A program made the position numbers and the translations under genes. The notes under the pieces are model-generated. The model was not told where the DNA came from. It did not search any database and saw only the letters and a list, made by a program, of their open reading frames with translations. Below, piece after piece: positions 1-6,520 of a stretch of 7,611 nucleotides of DNA (the first letter of the stretch is position 1; each line of letters starts with the position of its first letter). This DNA is from an uncultured Chloroflexota bacterium (GTDB lineage Bacteria; Chloroflexota; Anaerolineae; Anaerolineales; Anaerolineaceae), in contig CADBKS010000144.1 of NCBI GenBank assembly GCA_902795255.1, positions 1 through 7,611 on the forward strand, in the 5' to 3' direction.

Positions 1-155
1 GCAGGGGCCGGCTGCCATCCCAACGGGGACGGTTTTCCGCAGACACCGCAGGTGTCGAGGGAACTGTCACCGCAGCACTGTCCTGTCGTCGGTGAGGCTT
101 TTTCACGCTGATCCAATTCGGGCAATGGGAATGAAAATGAGCTCATTCTCTGCAT
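1..155 (-). CDS. Possible 5' part of a Cys-rich small protein, truncated by window edge
   Basis: An open frame starts at ATG 155-153 and stays open to the window edge (51 codons). The visible peptide begins MQRMSSFSF and carries Cys27, Cys28, Cys36 and Cys39, the last two as CGVCGK. A CC-x7-CxxC spacing resembles a small zinc-binding knuckle, but no family is recognised. It lies in the same direction as the operon and directly beyond its terminator: the ATG comes one base after the terminator T-tract. Only a weak GGCGG (166-162) could serve as ribosome binding site, and no promoter is visible, so expression is doubtful. The three plus-strand frames are also open for 90-155 bases, so openness alone is weak evidence. 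I rank this frame first because of its amino-acid composition and paired cysteines. Confidence 0.35.
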   Translation of the reverse strand, partial: MQRMSSFSFPLPELDQREKASPTTGQCCGDSSLDTCGVCGKPSPLGWQPAP

Positions 156-156
156 G

Positions 157-189
157 AAAAACCGCCGGCAAAGAAAAGTCTCTGCCGGC
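157..189 (-). terminator. Intrinsic terminator at the end of the operon
   Basis: Read on the minus strand, a perfect 7-bp GC-rich stem (arms 189-183 and 170-164, GCCGGCA/TGCCGGC) with a 12-base loop is followed by GG and five T (161-157). It begins 23 bases after the stop codon of the metallo-beta-lactamase-fold gene, the expected place for the 3' end of the five-gene transcript. The plus-strand side has no T run, so it should act in one direction only. Confidence 0.8.
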
Positions 190-211
190 AGCGCGCTTTC
201 TGAAAAACAGA

Positions 212-1174
212 TCAGATTTTCACATACGAACGGGTGATCCCGCCGGAACCGAGTGTAAAACGGACCGCGCTGTGCGGATCCGGCTCGATGCCGCACATAC
301 ACACCGCGTCCGTAAAAGAAACAGCAATATCAGCCCGCTTCAGCCGGTCCAGCAGGACCGCGGACGGACAGTCATCCGTCCGGTCATCCGACACGGAAAT
401 AACGGCATGTGCCGGGTGCATCTTCCGGAGCAGTTTTTCCGTAATGCCGTCCAGATGGCCGTGATGCGGGACTTTCAGCAGATCACACGGAGAGCAACCG
501 CAGCGTTCTAAAAACGCGCCGTAGGTATCACCGGGGAGAAAGACAGTTTTGCCTTCGGATGTGAAAGCCGCGCGCAGGCTCGTATTGTTGATAAAAAGAT
601 CCAGCTCATGAAGTTCCGCCTCATCCTGAACCCCGTGGCAGACATGGTCCAAAACGGTTTTCTGTCTCTCCAGCAGCGATCTGTCCGGCGCATACAGCTC
701 CAGACTGTTTCGCTCTCCTCCCGGCAAAGGCATCCTCTCCTTTTCCGTCATACAGCGGATCCTGCACCCCTCCGCTTTCAATACGGCGAGGGCACTGCAC
801 AGGGTGTCCAGCGCTTTCACCAGGCACCGTGCCCCGCAGTCCTTTACGGAAATATCAAAAGCAGCGCCGTTCCGGCAGTCTTCCGGCGGCAGATAATTCG
901 TCCACAGCTCACGGATCCGCACCTTTTCCGCCACCTGAAGCAGACCGCCAACGTGATCCAGATGCAGGTGGGAGATCAGCACAAGATCCAGTGTATCGAT
1001 CTGCAAAGCGGAAAGGTAATCCGCGGCGCAGATCCGGGCGGATGGCAGCGGTTTTGCCCCGATATCCAGATCACCGCAGTCGACCAGTACCCGATATACA
1101 TCCTTTTCCTCAGATAAAAACTGAAGTAAAACAGCATCCCCGTACCCGACATTGATGAAATCGATCCGGACCAT
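212..1174 (-). CDS. ComEC-like metallo-beta-lactamase-fold hydrolase, stand-alone
   Basis: A 320-residue soluble protein with the metallo-beta-lactamase fold of the ComEC C-terminal domain type. Landmarks in order: N-terminal INVGYGDAVLL (7-17), LVDCGD (30-35), metal motif SHLHLDHVGG (68-77; His69, His71, Asp73, His74), NNTSL (196-200, the N-x-x-S element of ComEC-like members), FLPGDTY (212-218; Asp216), KVPHHG (234-239; His237, His238) and HAVISVSDD (256-264). All expected metal-ligand positions are present, so it should be active. Members of this group are nucleases, phosphodiesterases or related hydrolases; the substrate cannot be read from sequence. There is no signal peptide or membrane segment, so it is probably cytoplasmic, unlike full-length ComEC. 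Fifteen cysteines are unusual for a protein this size. It is the last gene of the operon, 8 bases after the ATPase stop. Its own ribosome binding site is poor (AGGAAG about 13 bases from ATG, inside the ATPase end), so translational coupling is likely. A role in processing the imported compound is inference. Confidence 0.85.
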   Translation of the reverse strand: MVRIDFINVGYGDAVLLQFLSEEKDVYRVLVDCGDLDIGAKPLPSARICAADYLSALQIDTLDLVLISHLHLDHVGGLLQVAEKVRIRELWTNYLPPEDCRNGAAFDISVKDCGARCLVKALDTLCSALAVLKAEGCRIRCMTEKERMPLPGGERNSLELYAPDRSLLERQKTVLDHVCHGVQDEAELHELDLFINNTSLRAAFTSEGKTVFLPGDTYGAFLERCGCSPCDLLKVPHHGHLDGITEKLLRKMHPAHAVISVSDDRTDDCPSAVLLDRLKRADIAVSFTDAVCMCGIEPDPHSAVRFTLGSGGITRSYVKI

Positions 1175-1182
1175 ATTGCTTC

Positions 1183-2268
1183 TTACGCTTCCTTTCCGGA
1201 GAGAACGTGGACCTTTGTCAGATCCAGCTTCAGTCCCACCTCACCGCTGAGCGCGCCTGAAAGGCTTGGATTGGAGTCATCCACGATCAGGCTCTTCCCG
1301 TCCACATCGATAAAATAACGGATATAACGGCCCAGAAAGCTCGAAAATGTGATCTTCCCCCGCAGGCCGGATCCGTTTTTATCTCCGTCTTTTTCGATCA
1401 GGATCGCTTCCGGCCGCAGAACGACCTCCACCTGATCCCCGGGCCGGACCTCCGGTCCGTCATACCTGACAGAGAAATCCATTGATTTCCATTTAACATG
1501 GATCATCCCATCCGAACAACGGACCACGGTCCCTTCCACGAAATTGACCGAGCCGATAAAATCTGCCACAAAATGGTTTTTCGGGTGAAAATAGATCTCT
1601 GTCGGGATCCCGAGCTGCTGGATCCGTCCGCCGCGCATGACCGCGATCTGATCGGACATGGACAGTGCTTCATCCTGATCATGCGTCACATAGATCACGG
1701 TGATCCCGAACTTCTGCTGGATCTGCCGGAGTTCGCTCCGCACTTCCACGCGCAGCGTCGCATCCAGGTTGCTCAGCGGTTCATCCAGCAGCAGGATCTC
1801 CTCATCCATGATCAGCGCCCGGGCAAATGCCACGCGCTGCTGCTGTCCGCCGGAAAGCTCCTTCGGGAAGCGTTTTTCCATCCCTTGAAGCGTGAACATT
1901 TCCAGCATCCGCTGCACTTTTGCATCGATCTCCTTTTTGTTCATTTTCCGCAGGCGCAGACCGTAGGATATATTCTCATAAACGGTCATATGCGGAAACA
2001 GCGCATATTCCTGAAAAACAAGCGGCGTATTCCGCCGGAAAGGCGGCAGCCCGTTCATGAGCTTTCCGTCGACATAGATCTGTCCCTCATCCGGTTCGGA
2101 AAAACCGGCCAGCTGACGCATCAGTGTGGTTTTTCCGCAGCCGGACGGGCCCAGCAGCGTCGTAAAGCAGCCTTTGGGAATATCCAGGCTGATATCGTCC
2201 AACGCCTTGAAATCACCGAATTTTTTCGTAACATGGGAGAATTGAATAAAGCTTTTTCCGTTTTCCAT
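1183..2268 (-). CDS. ABC importer ATPase, Fbp/Afu/Pot type with TOBE domain
   Basis: The 361-residue energising subunit of the importer, acting as a dimer on the cytoplasmic face of the permease. All nucleotide-binding motifs are intact: Walker A GPSGCGKT (40-47), Q-loop Gln86 in VFQEYALFPH, signature LSGGQQQR (138-145), Walker B ILLLDEP (158-164), D-loop SNLDA (166-170) and switch His196 in VTHDQDEAL. The order and the ALFPHMTVYENI sequence are typical of the CUT1, polyamine and ferric-type importers (MalK/PotA/FbpC relatives). The region after about residue 240 has the TOBE-like beta-rich pattern, including VVLRPEAI, which in relatives contacts regulators or substrate signals. Length is normal for the family. 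The start is supported by AAGGA (2280-2276), seven bases before the ATG. It starts 21 bases after the permease stop. Iron-type names such as FbpC should not be transferred to it, because specificity is set by the binding protein. Confidence 0.95.
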   Translation of the reverse strand: MENGKSFIQFSHVTKKFGDFKALDDISLDIPKGCFTTLLGPSGCGKTTLMRQLAGFSEPDEGQIYVDGKLMNGLPPFRRNTPLVFQEYALFPHMTVYENISYGLRLRKMNKKEIDAKVQRMLEMFTLQGMEKRFPKELSGGQQQRVAFARALIMDEEILLLDEPLSNLDATLRVEVRSELRQIQQKFGITVIYVTHDQDEALSMSDQIAVMRGGRIQQLGIPTEIYFHPKNHFVADFIGSVNFVEGTVVRCSDGMIHVKWKSMDFSVRYDGPEVRPGDQVEVVLRPEAILIEKDGDKNGSGLRGKITFSSFLGRYIRYFIDVDGKSLIVDDSNPSLSGALSGEVGLKLDLTKVHVLSGKEA

Positions 2269-2289
2269 AGTGAAATCCTTTGCCTCCCT

Positions 2290-3936
2290 TTAGATTTCCA
2301 ATTCCGTACCCAGTTTCCGCATGATCCGCTGGGCGATCAAAAGTACCGAAAACGCGATCGCGATCAGGATCACGGTAAAAGCGGCCGCGGCACCCCACTG
2401 ACCATAAGAAACCAGTCCGAGGATCGATGCCGTCCCGACCGAGGTTTTCGGAGAATAAATGAAGATGATGACCGAAAGACAGGTCACGGAACGCAGGAAC
2501 GAGAGCACGAACCCAGACATAAAAGGAACCTTCAGCAGCGGGATGATGACATCCCGGAAGCTTCGGAAACTGTTCGCGCCAAGGTTCAGCGCCGCATCCT
2601 CCACTGAATTCCCGATCTGCTGGATCCCTGCAACCGCAGAAGAATAACAGGTCGGCAGGTTCCAGAAAAGCAGTGCCAGCACCATGATCGCGGATGTATT
2701 TGTCAGTTTGACCGGTTTCCGGTTGAATGCGATCACATAAGCCAGTCCCAGGAACATACCGGGGATCGCGGAAGGCATGACGCCCAGAAAATCCAGCAGC
2801 TTGTTGATCCCGACTTCCTTTTTCTGAACGATGTAAGCAAGGATCAGCCCCAGCAGCGCTGCAAACGCAGCTGAAAGGAAAGCAAAGCGGATACTGTTCC
2901 AGATCTGCCGGAATTTACCCCAGACATAGTTGTAGTTCGTAAGGGTCAGCGACCAGTCATAGCCCCAGGCTTTTGTGAAGGACCCGACGAACAGCGAACC
3001 GTACACCAGCAGAATAAAGACAGAAACGAAAACGCAGAAACCGAAAAGCCCCCACTTCACGGCCGGATGGACCGGATAAGGCGGCAGCGAGATCTCTTTT
3101 CCGGTCACCGTCACATAAGACTTTCGACCAACCCAGAAACGGTTGATCACAAAAATAATGAATGACGGGATCATCAGCAGCATGGCAAGGATCGAAGCCG
3201 TCTTCATATCATACCAGCCGACGACCTGCATATAGGCTTCATTGGCCAGCAGTGCCAGATCTCCGCCGATCATCTGCGGATTGCCGAAATCTGTCAGCAC
3301 ATTGATGGCAGCCATCAGCGCTCCGCCCGCCACACCGGGACGGGCCAGCGGCCAGAGAACATCTTTAAACACCTGCCATCGGGAGGCACCCATGTTGTAA
3401 GCCGCGTATTCCAGATTTGTGCTGATCTTTTGTAAAACGCCGTAAATGACGGAAAATGCATATGGAAAGAAGGTCACCGTCTGTACGATCCACAGGCCAA
3501 ACCGCCCGTAAACATCCACGGAAAGCCCGAGCAGACGTTTGGTGATGATCCCCTGGACCCCGAACAGAAGAATATAGGACAAAGCCACAATAAACGGGGG
3601 CGAGACGACCGGCAGCAGTGTAATGAACCGGAACAGCCCCTTCAGCGGGACATCAAGCCTGGTCATCGTATAAGCGAAAATAAATGCAACAAAGGTGCAG
3701 GACAGTGTTGAGATCACCATCATATACAAACTGTTCCACAGCGCCCGGCCCCAGCGCGGCGTTGTGAAGAGAACTTTATACTCGGAAAGTTTCGCCACCG
3801 TCATCAATCGGTAAACCGGCCAGATCACAAAATAACAGACAAAAGCGATGATCAGCAGGATCGCGATCAGCAGCAGCGGTTCATTTTTCAGTCTTTTGAA
3901 TTCCCGGAATTTACCGGCTACACTTGTCTTTTGCAT
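2290..3936 (-). CDS. ABC importer permease, two fused membrane domains (FbpB/AfuB type)
   Basis: A 548-residue membrane protein made of two homologous permease halves, as in FbpB/AfuB-type importers that use a single fused permease. Hydrophobic stretches fall at about 20-40, 68-92, 103-127, 148-168, 202-222 and 246-266 in the first half, and 294-316, 347-370, 383-403, 415-435, 474-494 and 517-537 in the second. Each half has the EAA coupling loop that docks the ATPase: LEYAAYNMGASRWQVFKDV (175-193) and VEDAALNLGANSFRSFRDV (445-463), with G-A at the conserved turn. Both loops are intact. A GGAGGGG ribosome binding site (3953-3947) lies about 10-12 bases before the ATG, slightly long. The 94-base gap to the binding-protein gene holds a terminator-like hairpin, so this gene and those after it are probably read less than the binding protein. 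Confidence 0.95.
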   Translation of the reverse strand: MQKTSVAGKFREFKRLKNEPLLLIAILLIIAFVCYFVIWPVYRLMTVAKLSEYKVLFTTPRWGRALWNSLYMMVISTLSCTFVAFIFAYTMTRLDVPLKGLFRFITLLPVVSPPFIVALSYILLFGVQGIITKRLLGLSVDVYGRFGLWIVQTVTFFPYAFSVIYGVLQKISTNLEYAAYNMGASRWQVFKDVLWPLARPGVAGGALMAAINVLTDFGNPQMIGGDLALLANEAYMQVVGWYDMKTASILAMLLMIPSFIIFVINRFWVGRKSYVTVTGKEISLPPYPVHPAVKWGLFGFCVFVSVFILLVYGSLFVGSFTKAWGYDWSLTLTNYNYVWGKFRQIWNSIRFAFLSAAFAALLGLILAYIVQKKEVGINKLLDFLGVMPSAIPGMFLGLAYVIAFNRKPVKLTNTSAIMVLALLFWNLPTCYSSAVAGIQQIGNSVEDAALNLGANSFRSFRDVIIPLLKVPFMSGFVLSFLRSVTCLSVIIFIYSPKTSVGTASILGLVSYGQWGAAAAFTVILIAIAFSVLLIAQRIMRKLGTELEI

Positions 3937-3976
3937 TTTTCAGGAACCCCTCCTTTATCTTTCAGGCGGATCACAG

Positions 3977-4013
3977 AAAAAACAGGTGAAGGGATGTGGT
4001 GCATCCCTTCACC
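3977..4013 (-). terminator. Terminator-like hairpin between binding protein and permease
   Basis: A perfect 12-bp inverted repeat (arms 4013-4002 and 3996-3985, GGTGAAGGGATG and its complement) encloses a 5-base loop. On the minus strand it is followed by TG and six T (3982-3977). It starts 17 bases after the binding-protein stop. It has the form of a strong intrinsic terminator, but the permease and ATPase genes continue in the same direction and no convincing new promoter is seen after it. It most likely ends part of the transcripts and shields the upstream message from 3' decay, giving more binding protein than permease, a known arrangement in binding-protein importer operons. Confidence 0.8.
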
Positions 4014-4030
4014 GTTGTTATTCAGCGCGG

Positions 4031-5041
4031 TCAGCGCTTGGAGATGATCTCTTCGTCGAAGCGGGCAACGACATCCGGTTTCATTTCGCCGGCTTTTGCG
4101 CGATCATAGTCGACCAGATCGACTTCTTCCAGAAGCGGCAGACCCTCCGGAGACTCCACCGACGGCAGGACGGAATAGCGGTTGGAATTCTTGGTGTTCA
4201 TGGTACCGATCTCTTCGGTCAGCAGCCAGTCCACAAATTTCTGAGCGTTTTCAGTGTTCTTGCCGCTGTTGACGATCGCAACACCGCCGATCTCATAAGC
4301 TGTCTTTTCAGGGATCACCACATCGATCGGATACCCGGCCTTGACCTGTTTATAGATATCGTGGACCCAGCTCATACCGACAATGAATTCACCGGTCGCA
4401 ACAGGGCTGATGCAGTCGCCGGCACCCTTATAATAGTGATGGACATTCTTATCAAGTTCGTGGAAATAATTCCAGGCGCCTTCTTCTCCGAGACGGAAGA
4501 TCTGATCCGCAGCGAAGATGTAACCGCCGCCCGCAGTCACGGGATTGGAGGTAACGAAGACGTTCTTGTAGCGTTCGTCCAGAAGATCATCCCAGGTCTT
4601 CGGATATTCAAGCCCGAGCGGAGCCAGTTCCGCAGCGAAACGGTCGCGGTTGATGACGATGCCCAGCACGCCCATATACCAGCCCTGCCAGTAGCCGTTC
4701 GGATCATTGAAACGGGCATCCAGACCGTCATTGTTCGGGGAATCGTATTTTACAAACAGCCCTTCCCGGGCAAGCGGTTCATAAACATCGACGGAACCGC
4801 CGACCATCACATCGGCATAAGGGGAATCTTTTTCTGCCAGAACGCGGGCAGAGATATCACCGGCACCGCCCTGGATGTATTCGATCTCGATCCCGGTGTC
4901 AGCCTTGAATCTTTCAACGAAAGAAGCCATCTCGTCTTCATTCAAAGCGGTATAGACGACAAGTTCGTCTTTTGCCGAAACGGCCAGTACGCTGCTTAGA
5001 ACTGCAATGAGCAGCAAAAACAATACGATGGATTTTTTCAT
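4031..5041 (-). CDS. Periplasmic solute-binding protein, ferric/AfuA/phosphonate-type family
   Basis: The 336-residue extracytoplasmic receptor that delivers substrate to the permease. Residues 1-23 form a signal peptide (MKKS, hydrophobic core, cleavage probably after AVSA before KDEL). There is no lipobox cysteine; the only cysteine is Cys210. The mature start LVVYTALNEDE (27-37) and the FVDWLLTEE segment (269-277) identify the family that includes FbpA, AfuA and 2-aminoethylphosphonate receptors. At the place where ferric-binding members have the adjacent tyrosines that hold iron, this protein reads SWVHDIY (224-230), with His227-Asp228 and then Glu250 in YEIGG. As I recall it, unchecked, AfuA-type hexose-phosphate receptors use a His-Asp pair plus a glutamate at similar spacing, so a phosphorylated organic ligand is more likely than iron. 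The start is well supported: AAGGAG (5053-5048) lies six bases before the ATG and overlaps the stop codon of the LacI gene. A terminator-like hairpin follows. Confidence 0.9.
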   Translation of the reverse strand: MKKSIVLFLLLIAVLSSVLAVSAKDELVVYTALNEDEMASFVERFKADTGIEIEYIQGGAGDISARVLAEKDSPYADVMVGGSVDVYEPLAREGLFVKYDSPNNDGLDARFNDPNGYWQGWYMGVLGIVINRDRFAAELAPLGLEYPKTWDDLLDERYKNVFVTSNPVTAGGGYIFAADQIFRLGEEGAWNYFHELDKNVHHYYKGAGDCISPVATGEFIVGMSWVHDIYKQVKAGYPIDVVIPEKTAYEIGGVAIVNSGKNTENAQKFVDWLLTEEIGTMNTKNSNRYSVLPSVESPEGLPLLEEVDLVDYDRAKAGEMKPDVVARFDEEIISKR

Positions 5042-5052
5042 TTTCTTCTCCT

Positions 5053-6093
5053 TTATTTATTTCGGGTTTCCAACCCGTTTTCCGCGTTTTCAGCCTCTTC
5101 ATGCTGATAGGTCGAACGGTAAATGATATGCGGCTCCAGCAGAATATTCCGGCAGTACTTTTCCTGCGACTCCGAAGCGTGGATCACGGTCTCGATGGCC
5201 AGCCGTCCCAGTTCCTCATTCGACGGGGTGATCGTCGTGAGGTTGATCTTCGGCAGCGAGGAGAACTGAATATCGTCAAAACCGATGATCTCCACATCCA
5301 CTCCCGGCCTGAGCCCGAGTTCTTCAACAGCCTGGATCGCTCCGAGAGCGATAAAGTCATTGAAGGCGATGATCCCGTTGGGTTTCACATCCCGGCGAAG
5401 CAGCTCCATGGCTGCCCTGTAGCCGCCGGCCAGCTGGTAGCTCGTGCTCACCACAGCCTCCGCAGACCGGACAGCGTCTGAATTTGCCCGCACAGCCGCG
5501 TAAAATCCGTCTTCCCTGTCAGATGAAGTGTAATTCTTCACTTTCCGTCCGATATAGGCCAGGCGGTCATGGCCGGAACGGATCAGCTCCTCCGTGATTT
5601 GAAATGCCGCCTTGAAATTGTCCATTACAACGGTGCTCAGGTCGTTTTCTTTCGTCCGGCTCCCCAGCAGGACGACCGGCGTATCCAGTCCGTGAAACAG
5701 CACATGGCTTTCATCACAGACCGGCATGGCAATGATCCCGGCAACACGGCTGTCCAGCAGGGCATCCCGGTAAAGCACTTCTTTCCGGACATCCCAGTCG
5801 GAATTGCAGAGGAACATCTGGTAACCGTTGACAAAGGCCGCGTCTTCCACTGACTTTGCAATTTCCGAATAATGCGGGTTTGCAATATCGGGGATCAGCA
5901 ATCCGATCTTGTTGGTTTTCCGCGTCACGAGCTGAACGGCAAGCGAATTCGGTTTGTAGCCCAGCGCCCGGGCAGTTTCGCGGATCTCATCCAGTTTTCT
6001 GGAAGGACGGGCTTTCTTTCCGTTCAGCGCACGGGAAACCGTTGAGTAGGAAACGTTGCAAACCTTTGCAATATCTTTCAGTGTTACAGCCAT
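5053..6093 (-). CDS. LacI-family transcriptional regulator
   Basis: A 346-residue repressor, normal in length for the family. The helix-turn-helix is TLKDIAKVCNVSYSTVSRAL (4-23) with Tyr16-Ser17 and Arg21 at the recognition-helix positions. The hinge helix is NSLAVQLVTRK (49-59); Leu55 is at the position of the leucine that wedges into the central base step of LacI-type operators. The sensor domain begins at IGLLIPDIANPHY (63-75), a periplasmic-binding-protein fold seen in sugar-responsive members, and ends with LLEPHIIYRST (318-328). The C-terminal 18 residues are Glu/Asn-rich and probably a tail. It is the first gene of the operon, 11 bases before the binding-protein gene. The ATG has AGGCGG (6106-6101) seven bases upstream. 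Matching operators in its own upstream region suggest it represses itself and the importer, released by the imported compound or a product of it. The effector cannot be read from sequence. Confidence 0.95.
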   Translation of the reverse strand: MAVTLKDIAKVCNVSYSTVSRALNGKKARPSRKLDEIRETARALGYKPNSLAVQLVTRKTNKIGLLIPDIANPHYSEIAKSVEDAAFVNGYQMFLCNSDWDVRKEVLYRDALLDSRVAGIIAMPVCDESHVLFHGLDTPVVLLGSRTKENDLSTVVMDNFKAAFQITEELIRSGHDRLAYIGRKVKNYTSSDREDGFYAAVRANSDAVRSAEAVVSTSYQLAGGYRAAMELLRRDVKPNGIIAFNDFIALGAIQAVEELGLRPGVDVEIIGFDDIQFSSLPKINLTTITPSNEELGRLAIETVIHASESQEKYCRNILLEPHIIYRSTYQHEEAENAENGLETRNK

Positions 6094-6117
6094 GGTAATT
6101 CCGCCTTTTCATGTAAA

Positions 6118-6146
6118 ATCTTATCTATTTTAATCATAATCGTCAA
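6118..6146 (-). promoter_or_regulatory. Predicted sigma70-type promoter of the operon
   Basis: On the minus strand, TTGACG (6146-6141, five of six consensus bases) and TAAGAT (6123-6118, four of six) are separated by exactly 17 bases of AT-rich spacer. Transcription would start near 6111, giving a short leader of about 17 bases that holds the AGGCGG ribosome binding site of the LacI gene. An overlapping TATGAT (6138-6133) is a better -10 but has no matching -35 element. Confidence 0.5.
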
Positions 6147-6164
6147 ACCTGATTTTGCATGTTA

Positions 6165-6176
6165 TTTGCAAAATAT
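6165..6176. repeat. TTTGCAAAATAT motif, copy 1
   Basis: The twelve-base TTTGCAAAATAT occurs here and again at 6209-6220, 44 bases away. TTTGCAAA is itself a palindrome and shares TGCAAA with the arms of the LacI-type operator that directly abuts it at 6177. It is probably a secondary regulator contact or part of a composite operator upstream of the LacI gene. Confidence 0.5.
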
Positions 6177-6192
6177 CTGCAAAGGTTTGCAG
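6177..6192. promoter_or_regulatory. LacI-type operator O1
   Basis: CTGCAAAGGTTTGCAG: two perfect 7-base inverted arms around a GG centre. The form and half-site (TGCAAA) fit LacI-family operators, although the usual centre is CG. It lies 31 bases upstream of the predicted -35 element of the LacI gene. It matches O2 (6320-6335) at 13 of 16 positions, which supports both as sites for the same protein, most simply the adjacent LacI-family product. Confidence 0.7.
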
Positions 6193-6208
6193 GTTTTGAG
6201 GAGCTTTT

Positions 6209-6220
6209 TTTGCAAAATAT
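6209..6220. repeat. TTTGCAAAATAT motif, copy 2
   Basis: Exact second copy of the motif at 6165-6176, preceded by a run of T. The two copies sit on either side of operator O1. It is likely part of the same regulator-binding cluster. Confidence 0.5.
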
Positions 6221-6520
6221 GACAGTTTCCACGTTTTATTACGTCATTAATCATTTATATTGTCCGTGATATCAGAGATGCCACACCGGCAGGCGGTGGT
6301 TCTGCAGAAGTGTGGGTACCAGCAAGCGTTTGCAGATACATATCGGCGTTTCCTTTGATGTGTTCATGGCAGGCGGAAGTGTCTCCTACAGCAGTAAATG
6401 AAGCCGCAGATGAGAGCGCCGGGATCATCCGGGTCAGGTTTTTTGCATTATGGCGGGTATTACACTGAAATAATTCCGATCAGGGACAAAATGCTGATAA
6501 TTATGTAACCGTATTGCACT
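6221..6520. other. Noncoding stretch between operon promoter and lipoprotein leader
   Basis: No convincing gene is seen. Apart from operator O2 it holds a perfect 10-base palindrome TTCTGCAGAA (6300-6309), an inverted repeat CCACAC/GTGTGG (6281-6286 and 6310-6315) around it, and GGCAGGCGG at both 6288-6296 and 6368-6376, each preceded seven bases earlier by GATG. Short protein-like stretches appear in two different plus-strand frames (starting near 6271 and near 6330) but each is soon stopped. They could be remains of a decayed gene, though none is recognised. Confidence 0.4.
6320..6335. promoter_or_regulatory. LacI-type operator O2
   Basis: CAGCAAGCGTTTGCAG is a near-palindrome centred on CG (6327/6328). 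It fits the general LacI/CcpA half-site pattern TGnAAnCG at nine of the ten specified bases over 6321-6334. It is 143 bases from O1, centre to centre, and has no gene within about 220 bases on either side, so it could be an auxiliary operator for looping. A catabolite-response element read by a CcpA-like protein is an alternative. Confidence 0.6.

Noticed and set aside
1..111. Plus-strand open frame ending at TGA 109-111, as the end of a convergent gene
   Set aside because: No terminator is oriented for it and no family signal is visible. The minus-strand frame with paired cysteines is at least as good, so it is not listed.
608..1117. 169-codon plus-strand open frame
   Set aside because: It is antisense to the metallo-beta-lactamase-fold gene, which has a full set of conserved metal motifs.
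1498..2607. 369-codon plus-strand open frame
   Set aside because: It is antisense to the ATPase motifs and runs across the gap into the permease gene. Its His/Arg/Gln-rich composition is typical of a shadow frame.
3848..4999. 383-codon plus-strand open frame opposite the binding-protein gene
   Set aside because: It is antisense to a clear family member with signal peptide and ribosome binding site, and it crosses the intergenic terminator hairpin. A long antisense frame arises from the codon bias of the real gene.
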